A stretch of DNA of 64,000 nt from QHXW01 sp963847515 (GCA_963847515.1 CAWKAA010000002.1:806001-870000); one strand, 5' to 3'. Positions 44,781-55,985 are shown, counted from the stretch's first letter. Notes: generated by a model from the sequence alone, not told the origin. Made by a program: numbers and translations.

Positions 44781-45547
44781 TGGCCGCATTCCACAAGATC
44801 GTGTACGCCGTCGACGGCTCGGTCGCGCGCCTCACACTGAATCGCCCGGAGAAACGCAACGCGCTCGATAGCGAGATGGCTTCCGAGCTGCGTCGAGCGC
44901 TCGCCGAATCGGCCGCAAATTCCGAAGTCCGTGTGGTCCTTCTATCGGGCGCGGGCAAGGATTTCAGTTCTGGCGCCGATCTGGCCGCCCTGCAACAGAT
45001 CGCCAACGCCACGGTAATGGAGAATGTTGCCGACGCCCGGCAGCTCGCCGATGTATTTCTCGATATGCGGCGCCACCCTCGCCCCATCGTCGCCGCCGTG
45101 CGCGGCCGCGCTCTCGCCGGAGGATGTGGAATCGCGACCGCCGCCGACATCATCCTGGCGTCTGAGTCCGCGCAATTCGGCTATCCCGAAGTCAAAATCG
45201 GTTTCGTGCCTGCCATGGTCATGGCCATCGTGCGACGCTCGGTTTCCGAGAAACGCGCCTTCGAGCTTCTCACCAGCGGCGAGACCTTCCCCGCCCGCAC
45301 CGCCCTCGAAATCGGCATGATCAACCGCATTTTTCCCGACGCCAGTTTCGATCGAGAAGTCGAATCCTACGTCGCTCAGATTGCCACTCGCTCTTCTTCA
45401 GCGCTCTCGTTGACCAAGAGCCTGCTCTACCAGATAGACTCGATGTCCTTCGAAGCCGCGCTAAGCGCCGGCGTGCAAACCAACGCCATCGCCCGCCTCA
45501 CCGACGACTGCCGCCGCGGCATCGAACAATTTCTGAAGAGGTGCTAG
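44780..45547 (+). CDS. Enoyl-CoA hydratase/isomerase (crotonase) family
   Basis: The ATG overlaps the stop of the quinoprotein gene (TAATG). The 255-residue protein has crotonase landmarks: NRPEKRNALD, the oxyanion segment GKDFSSGADL and RALAGGCGIATAADI. The first catalytic Glu of enoyl-CoA hydratase (GGCE) is Gly here, while the second lies in FGYPEVKIGF. This pattern and FVPAMVMAIVRR recall methylglutaconyl-CoA hydratases of leucine breakdown (LiuC type), but the substrate is not certain. Confidence 0.8.
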   Translation: MAAFHKIVYAVDGSVARLTLNRPEKRNALDSEMASELRRALAESAANSEVRVVLLSGAGKDFSSGADLAALQQIANATVMENVADARQLADVFLDMRRHPRPIVAAVRGRALAGGCGIATAADIILASESAQFGYPEVKIGFVPAMVMAIVRRSVSEKRAFELLTSGETFPARTALEIGMINRIFPDASFDREVESYVAQIATRSSSALSLTKSLLYQIDSMSFEAALSAGVQTNAIARLTDDCRRGIEQFLKRC

Positions 45548-45617
45548 GTGCCAGTTGTCAGCAAACCATCGATCATCGAAAGCCTGCTGGCACCTGACAC
45601 CTGAAACCTGAAACCTG
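45546..45617. repeat. Inverted repeat and short tandem repeats after the crotonase gene
   Basis: AGGTGCCAG (45546-45554, overlapping the stop codon) pairs with CTGGCACCT (45587-45595). From 45592 to 45617 follow near-repeats of the unit ACCTGAA. It lies between two convergent genes and could form a transcription end hairpin. Confidence 0.5.
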
Positions 45618-45620
45618 CCT

Positions 45621-46079
45621 TTACTTCCTCTCATACCTCCCCATATGCTGCACTTCTCCCAGCACATGCCCCCGCAGTGCGCGGTCCAGTTCCGCGCGTT
45701 TGGCGCCAGCCTTCAATCCGAGCGATGCTTCTCCCACCGCGTACAGCTTAAAAAAATAGCTATGCGGCCCGTTCCCCTTCGGCGGGCAAGGTCCCCCGTA
45801 CCCCTGCTTACCGAAATCGTTCGTTCCGCTTACCCCTAGTTGGCCCGGCTTGTAGCCTTGCGCCATCGAGTGAACCGCCGCCGGAATGTCGAACAGCAGC
45901 CAGTGATTCCACGTGCCCACCGGCGCATCCGGATCGTCGACAATCAGCGCAAAGCTGGCCGTCTCCGCGGGCTCTCCGGACCATTCGATCGACGGCGATA
46001 AGTCCGCCCCCTCGCACGTGTGCAACTTGGGAATCACCGCGCCTTCGTTGAATGCAGGAATGATGAGCTTGAACGCCAT
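45621..46079 (-). CDS. YbhB/YbcL-family PEBP (Raf-kinase-inhibitor-like) protein
   Basis: The 152-residue protein has the phosphatidylethanolamine-binding protein signatures DDPDAPVGTWNHWLLFDIP and GPHSYFFKLYAVG, and is full length for bacterial YbhB/YbcL. The family binds anionic small ligands; its bacterial role is unknown. No signal peptide, so cytoplasmic. Confidence 0.9.
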   Translation of the reverse strand: MAFKLIIPAFNEGAVIPKLHTCEGADLSPSIEWSGEPAETASFALIVDDPDAPVGTWNHWLLFDIPAAVHSMAQGYKPGQLGVSGTNDFGKQGYGGPCPPKGNGPHSYFFKLYAVGEASLGLKAGAKRAELDRALRGHVLGEVQHMGRYERK

Positions 46080-46534
46080 AAAACCACCAGCGCGATTATA
46101 TCCCGCGGGTTGGCGTTACGAGGACCCTACCATTAGGTATCATCGCCTGCAGTTAGAACCAGGGGGTTCGACAATGCAGGGCACGCCAGCCTACGGCGCT
46201 ACCGGACTAGGGCTCCGCGTCAACCCCGGCTGCACGTTCACCTCGCTGGCCACTGTCACGGCCAACTAGCGGCTTTCGCAAATTCCGGCATACGCGAAAT
46301 GGGGACTGACTTCTGCGTCCCCAACGCAATTCGCTGCTACTTTACGGACATCTTCACCGTGGACGCAGCGGTCAGTCCCCGTTTCGCGTAGTTACCGCTC
46401 GTTTGAGTTTCTCAGTAGTAGGATTCGCTGACTTCTGGGCCACAATACGTCTTTATTGCCGTGAGACCATCGCCGCGATCAAATCCCTGTGCTTTCCTCC
46501 AGCGTTAGAATGAGTAGCGCAGCGTAACGGGCAA
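46080..46534. other. Intergenic region with a gene remnant and inverted repeat
   Basis: The only coding-like stretch is 46174-46269, which encodes 31 residues (start MQGTPAYGATGLGLRVNPG) and may be the end of a decayed gene. The rest holds the 30-base-arm inverted repeat at 46291-46390 and nothing else recognised. Confidence 0.4.
46291..46390. repeat. 30-bp-arm imperfect inverted repeat holding 35-nt repeat copy 2
   Basis: Left arm 46291-46320 and right arm 46361-46390 are reverse complements with 27 of 30 matches, around a 40-base centre. The left arm plus 8 bases (46294-46328) equals, in reverse, the 35 bases at 1743-1777. The paired arms start with TACGCGAAA and share the GGGGACTGAC core. 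This plan is like REP/MITE palindromes. Confidence 0.75.
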
Positions 46535-49164
46535 ATGCCTCTATCCGCCGGCATGCGTTTCGGCCCCTACGAGATTGTGTCCGCTCTCGGAGCCGGAGGC
46601 ATGGGCGAGGTCTATCGCGCGCGCGACACCCGCCTCGATCGCACTGTCGCCATCAAGGTTCTGCCCTGGCCATCGCTGCCAATGAAGAGGTGCGCCAGCG
46701 GTTCGAGCGCGAAGCCCGCGCTGTCTCCAGCCTGAACCACCCGCACATCTGCTCTCTCTACGACATCGGCCGTCAGGACGGCGTCGACTTCCTGGTGATG
46801 GAGTATCTCGAGGGCGAGACGCTCTCCGTGCGGCTCAAGAAAGGCGCTCTGCCACTCGACCAGGCGATCAACTACGCCATCCAAATTGCCGGCGCGCTCG
46901 ATCAGGCGCACCGGCATGGCATCGTCCATCGCGATCTCAAGCCCGGCAACATTATGATGATGCGCTCCGGCGCAAAGCTCTTGGATTTCGGACTCGCCAA
47001 ACTCGGCGAATCCGCCGCGGCTGTGGCCGCCGGGCACACCGCGCTGCCCACACAAACAGCTCTCACGCGCGAAGGCACCATTCTGGGAACGTTTCAGTAC
47101 ATGGCGCCCGAACAGCTCGAAGGAGTCGAAGCTGATGCGCGCACCGACGTATTCGCCTTCGGCGCAACGCTCTATGAAATGCTCACCGGGCGCAAAGCGT
47201 TCGAGGGCAAGAGCCAGGCCAGCCTGATTTCAGCCATCATGACTGCCCAGCCACAGCCGCTATCGATATTGCAGCCGCTCGCCACGCCCGCGCTCGAGCA
47301 CGTGGTGGCAAAATGCCTTGCGAAAGAACCCGAGGACCGCTGGCAGAGCGCCCGAGATCTCGAAGTGGAACTGAAATGGATCGCGGCGGGCGGGGTTTTA
47401 GAACCGGCGGTCCCCGCAGCTCGCTTCCGCAAACGTGAGCGGATCGCCTGGATTGTTGCCGCATGCTTGCTTGCAGCCCTGATCCCAGCCGTGGCGGTGG
47501 TTTACTTACGCCCCGCGCCGGAGTTGCGTACAGTTCAATTCGAAGTCGCGCTCCCAGAAAAGGCTGCTCTCAGTGATATCAGCGTTCCCTCGGTCTCGCC
47601 GGATGGCCAGCACGTGGCAATCAGCGTTGTCAGTGACGGCCAGTCAAAGATCTGGATCCGTGCCCTGAACTCTATGACCACAAACCCTCTGCCCGGTACC
47701 GAGGGCGGCGAATGGCCCTTCTGGTCGCCTGACAGCCGCCAGATCGGGTTCACGGCAGGGTCAGCGCTCAAGAAGATCGGCCTCACGGGCGGCGCCCCGC
47801 AGACGGTCTGCAACGGAATTCTCGGCTCCGGCGCCTGGAACCGCGATGGAGTGATCCTGTTTTGGCCCGGTGCAAACGCCCCTCTCTACAAAGTCAGTGC
47901 GATGGGCGGTGAGCCAAAAGCACTGACAAAGCTTGACCAGTCCCGGGGGGAAACCGGCCATACTTTTCCTTCGTTCCTTCCGGACGCACGGCACTTCACT
48001 TTTGTGTCCTTCGGCAGCCGGCCGACTATGTACATGGCTTCACTCGATTCGCCTGACGTGAAGCGCATTCCCTTCGGGAACACAAATGCCGTCTATGCGG
48101 GCGGCCACCTGCTCTTCATGCGCGGCCAGAGTCTGATGGCGCAACGCTTCGACGTTCGAAAGGCGGAACTCTCCGGCGATCCGATGCTTGTGGCGGATCC
48201 GGTGGCCATCCCGCCTGGTATTCCGATTGGCGACTTCACGGCTTCCGAAAATGGCGTGCTTGCCTATCGCCCAGGATCTGCCGGCCGCACGCAACTGGTG
48301 TGGTTCAACCGGAGCGGCCAACGCCTGAAAACGGTGGGCGAGCCGGCGGAATATTCGAATCCGGCGCTTTCACCAGACCAGAAAAGAGTTGCCGTCAGCA
48401 TACGCGATCCGCAAACCAGAACCCGAGATATCTGGATTATCGACCTGGAACGCGGTACCAGTTCGCGCTTCACATTCGATCCGAGCGATGAATCCAACCC
48501 CACATGGTCGCCTGACGGCAAGCGCATCGCCTTCTGGTCAAACCGCAAGGTACATCGCGATATTTACGTGAAACAGGCCGACGGCGCCGGAGAAGAACAG
48601 GTTGTTTCGCAGGCGAGCGAGGATAACTACGTTGAAGACTGGTCCTCAGATGGACAGTATCTGTTCGCCGGCGACGGAGCTGAATGGCTGTTTTCGTTTC
48701 GAGAAGGCAAGGCCCGGCCGATTGTGCGATCACAGTTTTTGCACGACCAGTATCGGTTCTGTCCGAACGGCAACGCGCCGCCGCGCTGGTTCGCCTACGA
48801 GTCCGGCGAGACGGGAGCGCTGCAGGTGTACGTTCGCAGTTTCGCCGGTACCCTTTCGGGCTCTGGCGGCAAATGGCAGATTTCTAGCGATGGGGGCTCC
48901 GAACCTTATTGGCGCGGCGATGGCAAGGAACTCTTCTATCTGAACGGCAACAAGCTGATGGCTGTGGAGGTCAATGGTGACGGAGAATCCTTCCGGGCCG
49001 GGAATCCCAAAATGCTGTTTGAAACTCCTTTGTTGCCGGGAACACTGCGAAACCGTTACGACGTCTCTTCCGATGGCAAGCGCTTTTTGATAAATGTGCT
49101 GGCAGAGCGTCCGGCCACGAGCTTCACCGTGGTCCTGAACTGGCCCGCCCTCCTCAAGCACTGA
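46535..49164 (+). CDS. Ser/Thr protein kinase fused to PD40/TolB-like propeller, one frameshift
   Basis: The first 44 residues (MPLSAGMRFGPYEIVSALGA, GMGEVYRARDTRLDRTVAIK) are in one frame; around 46660-46668 the frame changes and continues NEEVRQRFEREARAVSSLNH. Kinase motifs present: GAGGMGEVY, the VAIK lysine, HRDLKPGNIM, DFGLAK and YMAPEQ. A membrane segment follows (IAWIVAACLLAALIPAVAVV), then a C-terminal propeller of PD40-type repeats (SPDGKRIAFWSN). This is the common Acidobacterial layout: cytoplasmic kinase, one helix, external sensor. Target unknown. Confidence 0.85.
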
Positions 49165-49176
49165 TTTGTTCGTGGG

Positions 49177-49217
49177 GCAGACCCCCCTGGTCTGCAAGCC
49201 GGCCCCCCGGCCGGCTT
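49177..49217. repeat. Double-hairpin repeat, copy 2, after the kinase gene
   Basis: GCAGACC/GGTCTGC (49177-49183, 49189-49195; loop CCCCT) is followed by AAGCCGGCC/GGCCGGCTT (49196-49204, 49209-49217; loop CCCC). It has the same two-hairpin order, similar loops and the same GACC...GGTC pattern as 39138-39175. It starts 13 bases past the kinase stop codon, where it could end or protect the transcript. Confidence 0.8.
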
Positions 49218-49359
49218 AGCTCTTCGCGGTCCACCAACACTCTCCACTCCGTGACCTCCGCCCCCGTCCCCCGTCCAACCCTATACCCGCTCCTTGACTC
49301 GAAACAACGCCAGATTATATCTTGGGTTCACCCGCCATGCTTTCCAGGAAAGTAATACC

Positions 49360-51576
49360 ATGACTGCTAAAGCTTTGAATCGTCTCCCGCTGTTACTCGT
49401 TGTTCCAGTTCTGTTCGCCGCTTCCATTTCTCCTCCCGGCGGCGATTGGCCCGACTGGCGCGGCCCCAACCGCGACGGTGTCTCCCGAGAAAAGAACCTG
49501 CCCGAGAAATGGTCGCTTTCCGGCCAGAACCTGGCATGGAAAGCGCCCTATGGCGGCCGCTCCGCCCCCATCGTGCTCGGCGATCATGTCTACATTCAGA
49601 ACACTGCCGGCAAAGGCGAGACCGAGCAGGAACGTGTGATGTGCTTCAATGCCGATACCGGCAAGCTGCTGTGGGAATATCGTTTCAACATCTACCAGAG
49701 CGACGTTCCGGCGCACCGCGTGGGCTGGGCCTCGCCCGCGGCCGACCTCGAAACCGGCAACGTCTACGTCTTCGGCGTGAATGGAACCCTGCTGGCTCTC
49801 ACCAAGGACGGCAAGCTGCATCTGGGAGCGTTCGCTCGATGAGGAATTCGATTTGTTCACTACCCACGGCGGCCGCACCACTTCGCCGGTAGTCGATGGC
49901 GATCTCGTCATCGTGAAAGCCGCCAGTTCCACTTGGGGAACACAAGGTAACCGATCGATCCGCCTGATGGCCTTCGACAAGCGCACCGGTGAAACGGTGT
50001 GGATCAGCACGCCCGGCGGCCGGCCTTTCGACACCGATTACTCGCAGCCCGTCATTGCGCGCATCAACGGCACGCGCCTGCTGATCACCGGCTTGGGCGA
50101 CGGCGGCGTTCACGCCGTCAAAGTCGCCACTGGCGAGCCCGTCTGGCACTTCCTCATGAGCAAGCGCGCCATCAACACCGCCCCCGTATTGAATGGAACT
50201 ACAGTCCTCGCGTCCCACGGCCAGGAAAATCTCGAGGGCAATGAAATGGGCATGCTCGCCGCCATCGATGGCACGGCGAAAGGCAACATCCCCATGAGCC
50301 AGGCCAAGTGGACCGTCAAGGGGTTCATCGGTGAGTTCTCGTCCGGGCTGGTCGATGGCGACCGCTACCTGCAGGTCGACAACGCTGCCAACCTTTATGC
50401 CTTCGACGTGGTTACCGGCCGCCAGCTCTGGAAGCAGAACCTGGGCACCGTGCAAAAGGCTTCACCCGTGTTCGGCGACGGCAAAATCTACGTCGGAACC
50501 GAGACCGGCAAGTTTTTCATCCTCAGGCCGCACTCCGATCGCTGCGAGGTGCTGAGCGAAGTGGAGATGCCCATCAGCGAGACCGGCATCGTCAATGAGC
50601 GGGTTCCTGAGCCGGTGGTCGCATCCGCCGCCATCTCGCGCGGACGGGTCTATTTCGTCTCGAGCGACACCCTTTACGCCATCGGCAAGAAGTCGCATCC
50701 GGTCCCGGCAAGCGCGAGCACGGAAGAGCCGCCTCCACCACCCGGCCAACCCGCGTGGGTGCAAGTGGTCCCCACGGAATTGATCCTGACTGCCGGCCAG
50801 ACTGCAAACTTCCGTGCGCGCTTGTTCGACGAGCACGGCCAATTTCTGCGCGAGGAAAAAGCATCGTGGTCGCTCGATGGCCTGAAAGGTTCGGTGGAAG
50901 ACGGCCGGTATCGCCACCGCGTCGGACCCCGTCGGCCAGGCCGGTCTGATAAAAGCCACGGTCGGTTCCATCACTGGCGAAGCTCGCGTGCGCGTGGTTC
51001 CGCCGCTGCCCTGGAACGAAACCTTCGATTCCTACGCCGTGGGTGCTGTGCCCCCGTACTGGGTCGGCGCCACCGCCGGCCAATACAAAGTCGCCGAACT
51101 CGATGGCCAGAAGGTGCTCGCAAAGGCTCCGAACGAGACGCTGTTCAAGCGCATGCGCGTTTTCTTCGGTCCCACCGACTGGTCGAACTACACCGTGGAA
51201 GCCGACATGCGCGCGCCCGAAAAGCGCCGCCAGATGGGTGACGCCGGCGTCACCGCTCAGCGCTACACGCTGGTTCTGTTCGGTAACAACCAGCAGCTCG
51301 AACTGAATTCATGGCAGCCGGAAATCGCGCGCCGCGTAGCAGTGCCGTTTTCGTGGAAGGCGGATACCTGGTATCACCTGAAGCTGCGCGTTGAAAATAC
51401 ATCGGACGGCAAGACGCGCATTCGCGGCAAAGCGTGGGCCACCGCAGAAAGCGAGCCCGCGGCCTGGTCAATCGACCGTGTCGATCCGATTCCTAACCGC
51501 CAGGGCAGCCCCGGCCTGTTCGGCGATGCTACCTTTGGCGTGTTCTTTCGACAATCTGAAAGTGACGGCAAACTCA
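49360..51576 (+). CDS. PQQ-like beta-propeller protein with Ig-like and LamG-like C-terminus
   Basis: Start ATG 49360 gives a signal peptide (LNRLPLLLVVPVLFAASIS). GGDWPDWRGPNRDGVSREK opens a quinoprotein-like propeller of outer-membrane/PQQ type. After about residue 450 an Ig-like stretch (VVPTELILTAGQTANFRARL) and a LamG/concanavalin-like module (VPPLPWNETFDSYAVGAVPP) follow. Frame breaks: an extra G in the run at 49824-49826 and further breaks near 50915-50935. The stop is not visible in the corrected frame before the next ATG at 51577, so the end is approximate. No heme motif; a binding or sensing role is possible. Confidence 0.65.
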
Positions 51577-52962
51577 ATGCGGAAACAACTGATCGCCGGC
51601 GCGCTGGTCGCCATTCCTTTATTCTTCGTCTGGGCTTCCGAACCGAACGCCGGAGGCGACTGGCCCATGTGGGGCGGCACGCCTGACCGCAACATGGTCT
51701 CGAGCATGAAGGGCATCCCCACCACCTGGGACGTCAAGACCAAGAAGAACGTGAAGTGGGATGGCCGAGCTCGGCTCGCAGAGTTACGGGAATCCCGTGG
51801 TCGCCGGCGGCCAGGTCTATGTCGGCACCAATAACGAAAACACGCAAGGACCCGGCGGTAAAGGGCGACAAGGGCGTGCTCATGGCCTTCCGCGAATCCG
51901 ACGGCCAGTTCCTCTGGCAGGACGCCAACGACAAGCTGCCGTCGGGTCGCGCGAACGACTGGCCGTTTCAGGGCGTCTGCTCGTCGCCGCTGGTCGAAGG
52001 CGACCGGCTCTATTACGTCACCAACCGCTGCGAGATCCGCTGCGCTCGACACCCATGGCGACGGCAACAAGCACGGCAAGCTGATCTGGAAGTTCGACAT
52101 GATGGAGGAGGTCGGCTCGCAGCCGCACAACATGTCGAACTCATCGCCCGTGTCTTATGGCGATCTGATTTACGTCAGCACCTCCAACGGCCAGGACGAA
52201 AGCCACGTTCACATTCCCTCGCCGCGCGCGCCCGCCGTCATCGCGGTGAACAAGAAGACCGGCAAACTGGTTTGGGAAGATAACTCCGTCGGCGACCGCA
52301 TCCTGCACGGGCAGTGGTCCTCAGCTGCGGTCGGCAAGATCGGCGATGTGGTGCAGGTCGTTATCGGCCAGGGCGACGGCTGGGTGCGCGGTTACGAAGC
52401 CGCCGGCGGCAAAAAGCTCTGGGAGTTCGACCTGAATCCCAAAGATTCCGTCTGGCCCAAGACGCGCAACGAAGTCATCTCGACGCCGGTGATCTACGAC
52501 AACAAAGTCTTCATCGCCAACGGCCAGGACCCCGAGCACGGCGAAGGCGTCGGCCATCTTTACGCGATCGACGCCACCAAGCGCGGCGACATCACCCAAT
52601 CCGGCCGCATCTGGCACTACGACAAAATCCGCCGCTCGATTTCCACCGGCGCCATCTACAACGGCCTGCTCTTTTACTCCGATTTCAGCGGCTTCCTGCA
52701 TTGCCTGGATGTGAACACCGGAAAACCGTACTGGGTGCACGACATGCTCGCGGCCGTTTGGGGCTCGCCCATGGTAATCGACGGCAAAGTGTATCTCGGC
52801 GATGAAGACGGCGACGTAGCCGTGCTCGAAGCCAGCAAGGAAAAGAAGCTGATCAGCACAAACAACATGGGCAGCTCCGTCTATATGACGCCCGTCCCCG
52901 CGAACGGTATGCTGTTCCTAGGCAACCGCAACCAGCTCTTCGCCCTCGCCGAGAGCAAGTGA
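51577..52962 (+). CDS. PQQ-like beta-propeller protein, frameshifted
   Basis: ATG 51577 opens a signal peptide (MRKQLIAGALVAIPLFFVWA) followed by GGDWPMWGGTPDRNM. The frame is broken by extra single bases near 51758-51760 (G), 51845 (C) and 52040; correcting them gives AELGSQSYGNPVVAGGQVYV, KGDKGVLMAFRESDGQF and DTHGDGNKHGKLIWKFD. The C-terminal ~285 residues (from 52099) are uninterrupted, ending MLFLGNRNQLFALAES. Blades carry the GKLVWE/KKLWEF docking pattern. Second of three consecutive propeller genes. Confidence 0.7.
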
Positions 52963-52986
52963 TTTGATTCGCGTACATTCGCGGCA

Positions 52987-54090
52987 ATGAATCGCCGTAC
53001 TTTCCTTTTCGGTCTTCCCGCCATAACGTGTCTCCGCGCGGCGCCTCCAGCCGCCGACGCGTGGCCGCAATTCCGCGGAAATCCGCAGTTGACCGGTGTT
53101 GCACCTTCCCCCCTGCCCGCCACTCTCAAACTGCTTTGGACCTATGAGGCCGGCGACTCCATCGAATCGTCGGCCGCCATCGTCGACGGCGCCGTCTACG
53201 TCGGCTCCATGACTGCCGACCTGCTCGCGCTCGATCTCGAAACTGGAAAGCTGCGCTGGAAATATCACGTCCAGGATGGCATCGAGGAATCGTCTCCCAC
53301 GGTTCACGACGGCGTAGTCTACGCCGGAGATCTCTCCGGGGTGATGCACGCCGTGAACGCCGCCGATGGAAAAAGCGTTTGGAAGCTCAAAACAGACGCC
53401 GAAGTGAAGTCGTCGCCAGTGCTCGTGGGCGATCGGCTCCTGTTCGGCTCATACGACGGCAACCTCTACTGCGTCGCCGCGCGCACAGGCTCGGTCCACT
53501 GGAAATTCACCACCAGCAGCTACGTCCACTGCACACCCGGCGTGTCCGAAGGCCTGACCTTCATCGCCGGCTGCGATGAGATTTTCCGCGCGATTCGCAT
53601 CACCGATGGCAAAGAAGTGTTTCACATCTCATCCGGAGGCTACAACGCCGCATCCCCCGCCATCGCGGGTAAAGCGGCGTATTTCGGAAACTTCAATAAC
53701 GAAGTGCTTAGCCTCAGCCTCGCCACACATCGCGTTCTCTGGCACTACGAGCACCCCGAGCGGCACTTCCCGTTTTATTCATCACCCGCGGTGGCTGACG
53801 GAAAAGTGGTCATCGGCGGCCGCGACAAGATCATCCACTGCCTGGATGCCCGCACCGGCAAGGCGCTCTGGACCTTCATGACCAACGCCCGCGTCGATTC
53901 CTCGCCGGCCATTTCCAGCGGCCGCGTCTATGTCGGCTCGAACGACGGCAGGCTATACGTCTTAGACCTTGCCACCGGGAAAAAACTCTCCGAGTTCAAC
54001 GCCGGCGGACCCCTCTCCGCCTCCCCCGCCATTGCCAGCGGCAAACTCGTCATCGGCTCCCAAGACGGCAAACTCTTCTGCCTGGGATAA
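52987..54090 (+). CDS. PQQ-like beta-propeller protein, intact
   Basis: The 367-residue protein has a Tat-like leader (MNRRTFLFGLPAITCLRAAP) and about seven blades of the form GxVYVGSxDGxLYALD...TGKxxW, as in BamB-like or quinoprotein-like propellers. It lacks heme motifs and extra domains. Intact, unlike its two upstream relatives. Probably an exported binding or assembly protein; PQQ binding cannot be shown from sequence. Confidence 0.75.
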   Translation: MNRRTFLFGLPAITCLRAAPPAADAWPQFRGNPQLTGVAPSPLPATLKLLWTYEAGDSIESSAAIVDGAVYVGSMTADLLALDLETGKLRWKYHVQDGIEESSPTVHDGVVYAGDLSGVMHAVNAADGKSVWKLKTDAEVKSSPVLVGDRLLFGSYDGNLYCVAARTGSVHWKFTTSSYVHCTPGVSEGLTFIAGCDEIFRAIRITDGKEVFHISSGGYNAASPAIAGKAAYFGNFNNEVLSLSLATHRVLWHYEHPERHFPFYSSPAVADGKVVIGGRDKIIHCLDARTGKALWTFMTNARVDSSPAISSGRVYVGSNDGRLYVLDLATGKKLSEFNAGGPLSASPAIASGKLVIGSQDGKLFCLG

Positions 54091-54131
54091 AATCGGCGGG
54101 AACTCTTCTCCGCAATCCGGTATCTATTCAT

Positions 54132-54766
54132 GTGATGCCGTGCGGCTGCGCCCTCCTGGCTTATCTAGGCTTGTCCATCCTGGATGGCCGCCCCAGGACG
54201 TTACAGTTTGAGATTTCTGAATGGCAAAACACGAGCTGGGGCTTTCATGCCATTGATCGAACCCTGACTCGCTGCAAAGTGGCAATCTCGAGTGACGGCT
54301 CGCGCATGAATCAATGCGAGGCTGATTCGTTCCACCATTACTTGATCCTGGACCAGCATTTCACCGAACACACCCTATACTCGCGACCGGAGAACGTTGG
54401 CTACCGCATTGATGACATGACCGGCACTGCGCACGGTGGCGATTGCTCCTGCACGTGGGAGTCAGGAAGACTCTATGAAGGTGACATTGATTGCAGACGG
54501 ACGGCAGAAGAGCTCTGCCGCAAAGTCATCCTGCGGGAACTGGCGAGTTAATCGGTCAGCCAGTCGTCCGATATCAGGCAATCGATGAGAGTGGCACAAT
54601 GCGCGAACTGGCTTTGGCACGTAACCTAGGCTGTGAAGTAATGGAGGACGTTCACACGTGGAAGGGCACACTCGGAATCACGGGAGCGAGATGGCGGTAT
54701 ACGGTCAAGTCCTACACCCCCGGAGAGGCGAACCGCAAAGTCTTCCAACTGCCCCTTAGCCCGTAG
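54132..54766 (+). CDS. Hypothetical small exported protein, probably frameshifted
   Basis: The first part (139 residues from MMPCGCALLAYLGLS) ends at 54551; the next frame carries on with VVRYQAIDESGTMRELALAR, LGCEVMEDVHTW, a GTLGITGARWRYTVKSY stretch and a stop at 54766. The two pieces together look like one secreted protein type with conserved Cys, with a frame change near 54535-54550. No domain is recognised. The alternative is that the first stop is real and the second piece is remnant. Confidence 0.45.
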
Positions 54767-54851
54767 CGCAGGGCCACGCCGCACTTGCGGGGACCTGCGG
54801 ATTTTCATTCATACGCAACAAACCGCGGCAGCCCTGCGCTACATTGAACCC

Positions 54852-55826
54852 ATGACCCCAGCCGACGTCCGCAGCCGCTTCCGCGGAGTTTTCGGATTTC
54901 CCATCACGCCATTCCACAAAGACCTCTCGCTCGATCTGGACGCTCTCGCCCGAAACGTGGACCGAAATGTCCCGACATCCCTTCTGCGCGCTGGTCGCGG
55001 CCGGCGGCACCGGCGAGCTGTACTCGCTGACTGTTGCGGAGATCGTCGACGTGGTGCGCGTGACCGTCGAAGCCGCCATCGGGCCGCATGCCGGTTGTCG
55101 CCGGCATGGGTTTCAATGCGGCTTTGGGCGCCGAGATCGCTCGCGGCGCCGAGAGGACCGGCGCGGATTGCCTGCTGGCTCCTGCCGCCCTTATTATTCG
55201 AACGCGCCGGAAGAGGGCCTGTTCGACTATTACGAAGCCATCGCCCGCGCCAGCGGCCTGCCGCTCATGATCTACAGCCGCGATTGGGCAGTATTCTCTC
55301 CGCAAATGGTGGCGCGACTGGCCGAGCGCGTGCCGACGCTTGCGGCGTGGAAAGACGGCCAGGGCGATGCCCGCAAATACCAGCGCATCATGAGCTACGT
55401 GGGCGATCGACTGGCTTGGCTCGGCGGAATTGGGGACGATTGCGTGCCCGCGTATTTCGCCATCGGCGTGCAGGCCTACACTTCGAGCATCTCGAACATA
55501 GCGCCCAAGGTTGTCGTTGCAGCTGGCCGAAGCCGGACTGGCGCGGGACTTCGCGCGGCTCGACCACCTGATGCGCCGTTACGTTCATCCGCTCTATGCA
55601 ATTCGCGACCGCATGCGCGGCTACGAAGTGGCCGTCATGAAAACCGGCCATGGAGATACTGGGAATGCCCGCAGGGCCGGTGCGGCCGCCGCTCGCAAAC
55701 TGCAGGCCGCAAGATGTTGAGGATATCCGGAAACTGATGGAAGTGTACCGGGAAGTAATTGAAGAGAGGGAGTCCGGCTTATCAGCGGAACGCTCCCCGG
55801 CGGGAGCGGGCAGGAAGTTTCGGTAG
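54852..55826 (+). CDS. KdgD-like 5-dehydro-4-deoxyglucarate dehydratase (DHDPS family), frameshifted
   Basis: The corrected protein is ~325 residues with DHDPS-family marks: GFPITPFHKD, AAGGTGELYSL (the pyruvate-binding GTGE), the Tyr in MIYSRDWAVFSP and the Schiff-base Lys in LAAWKDGQGD. This set fits the KdgD/KDG dehydratase branch better than DapA. One extra base at each of 54962-54963, 55081-55083, 55511-55512 and 55646-55647, plus a break near 55185, disturbs the frame. It would convert 5-keto-4-deoxy-glucarate to 2,5-dioxopentanoate in sugar-acid use. Confidence 0.75.
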
Positions 55827-55985
55827 GAGATCGCGGGAGAAAGACTCAAGCGGAAGTTAGCGAGGACCGAAATCCCTCTTCGCACATCACATTACGCCCC
55901 GAACCTTCCCCTTCCTATTACGGTGCGCGCAGATCATCGATGAAAACAGCCGCGATATATTTCTCCCAACCGCGTCATCGTCGAT

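Noticed and set aside
45592..45617. Short CRISPR-like direct repeats
   Set aside because: Units of about 7 bases in direct succession without spacers; no cas genes anywhere in the window.
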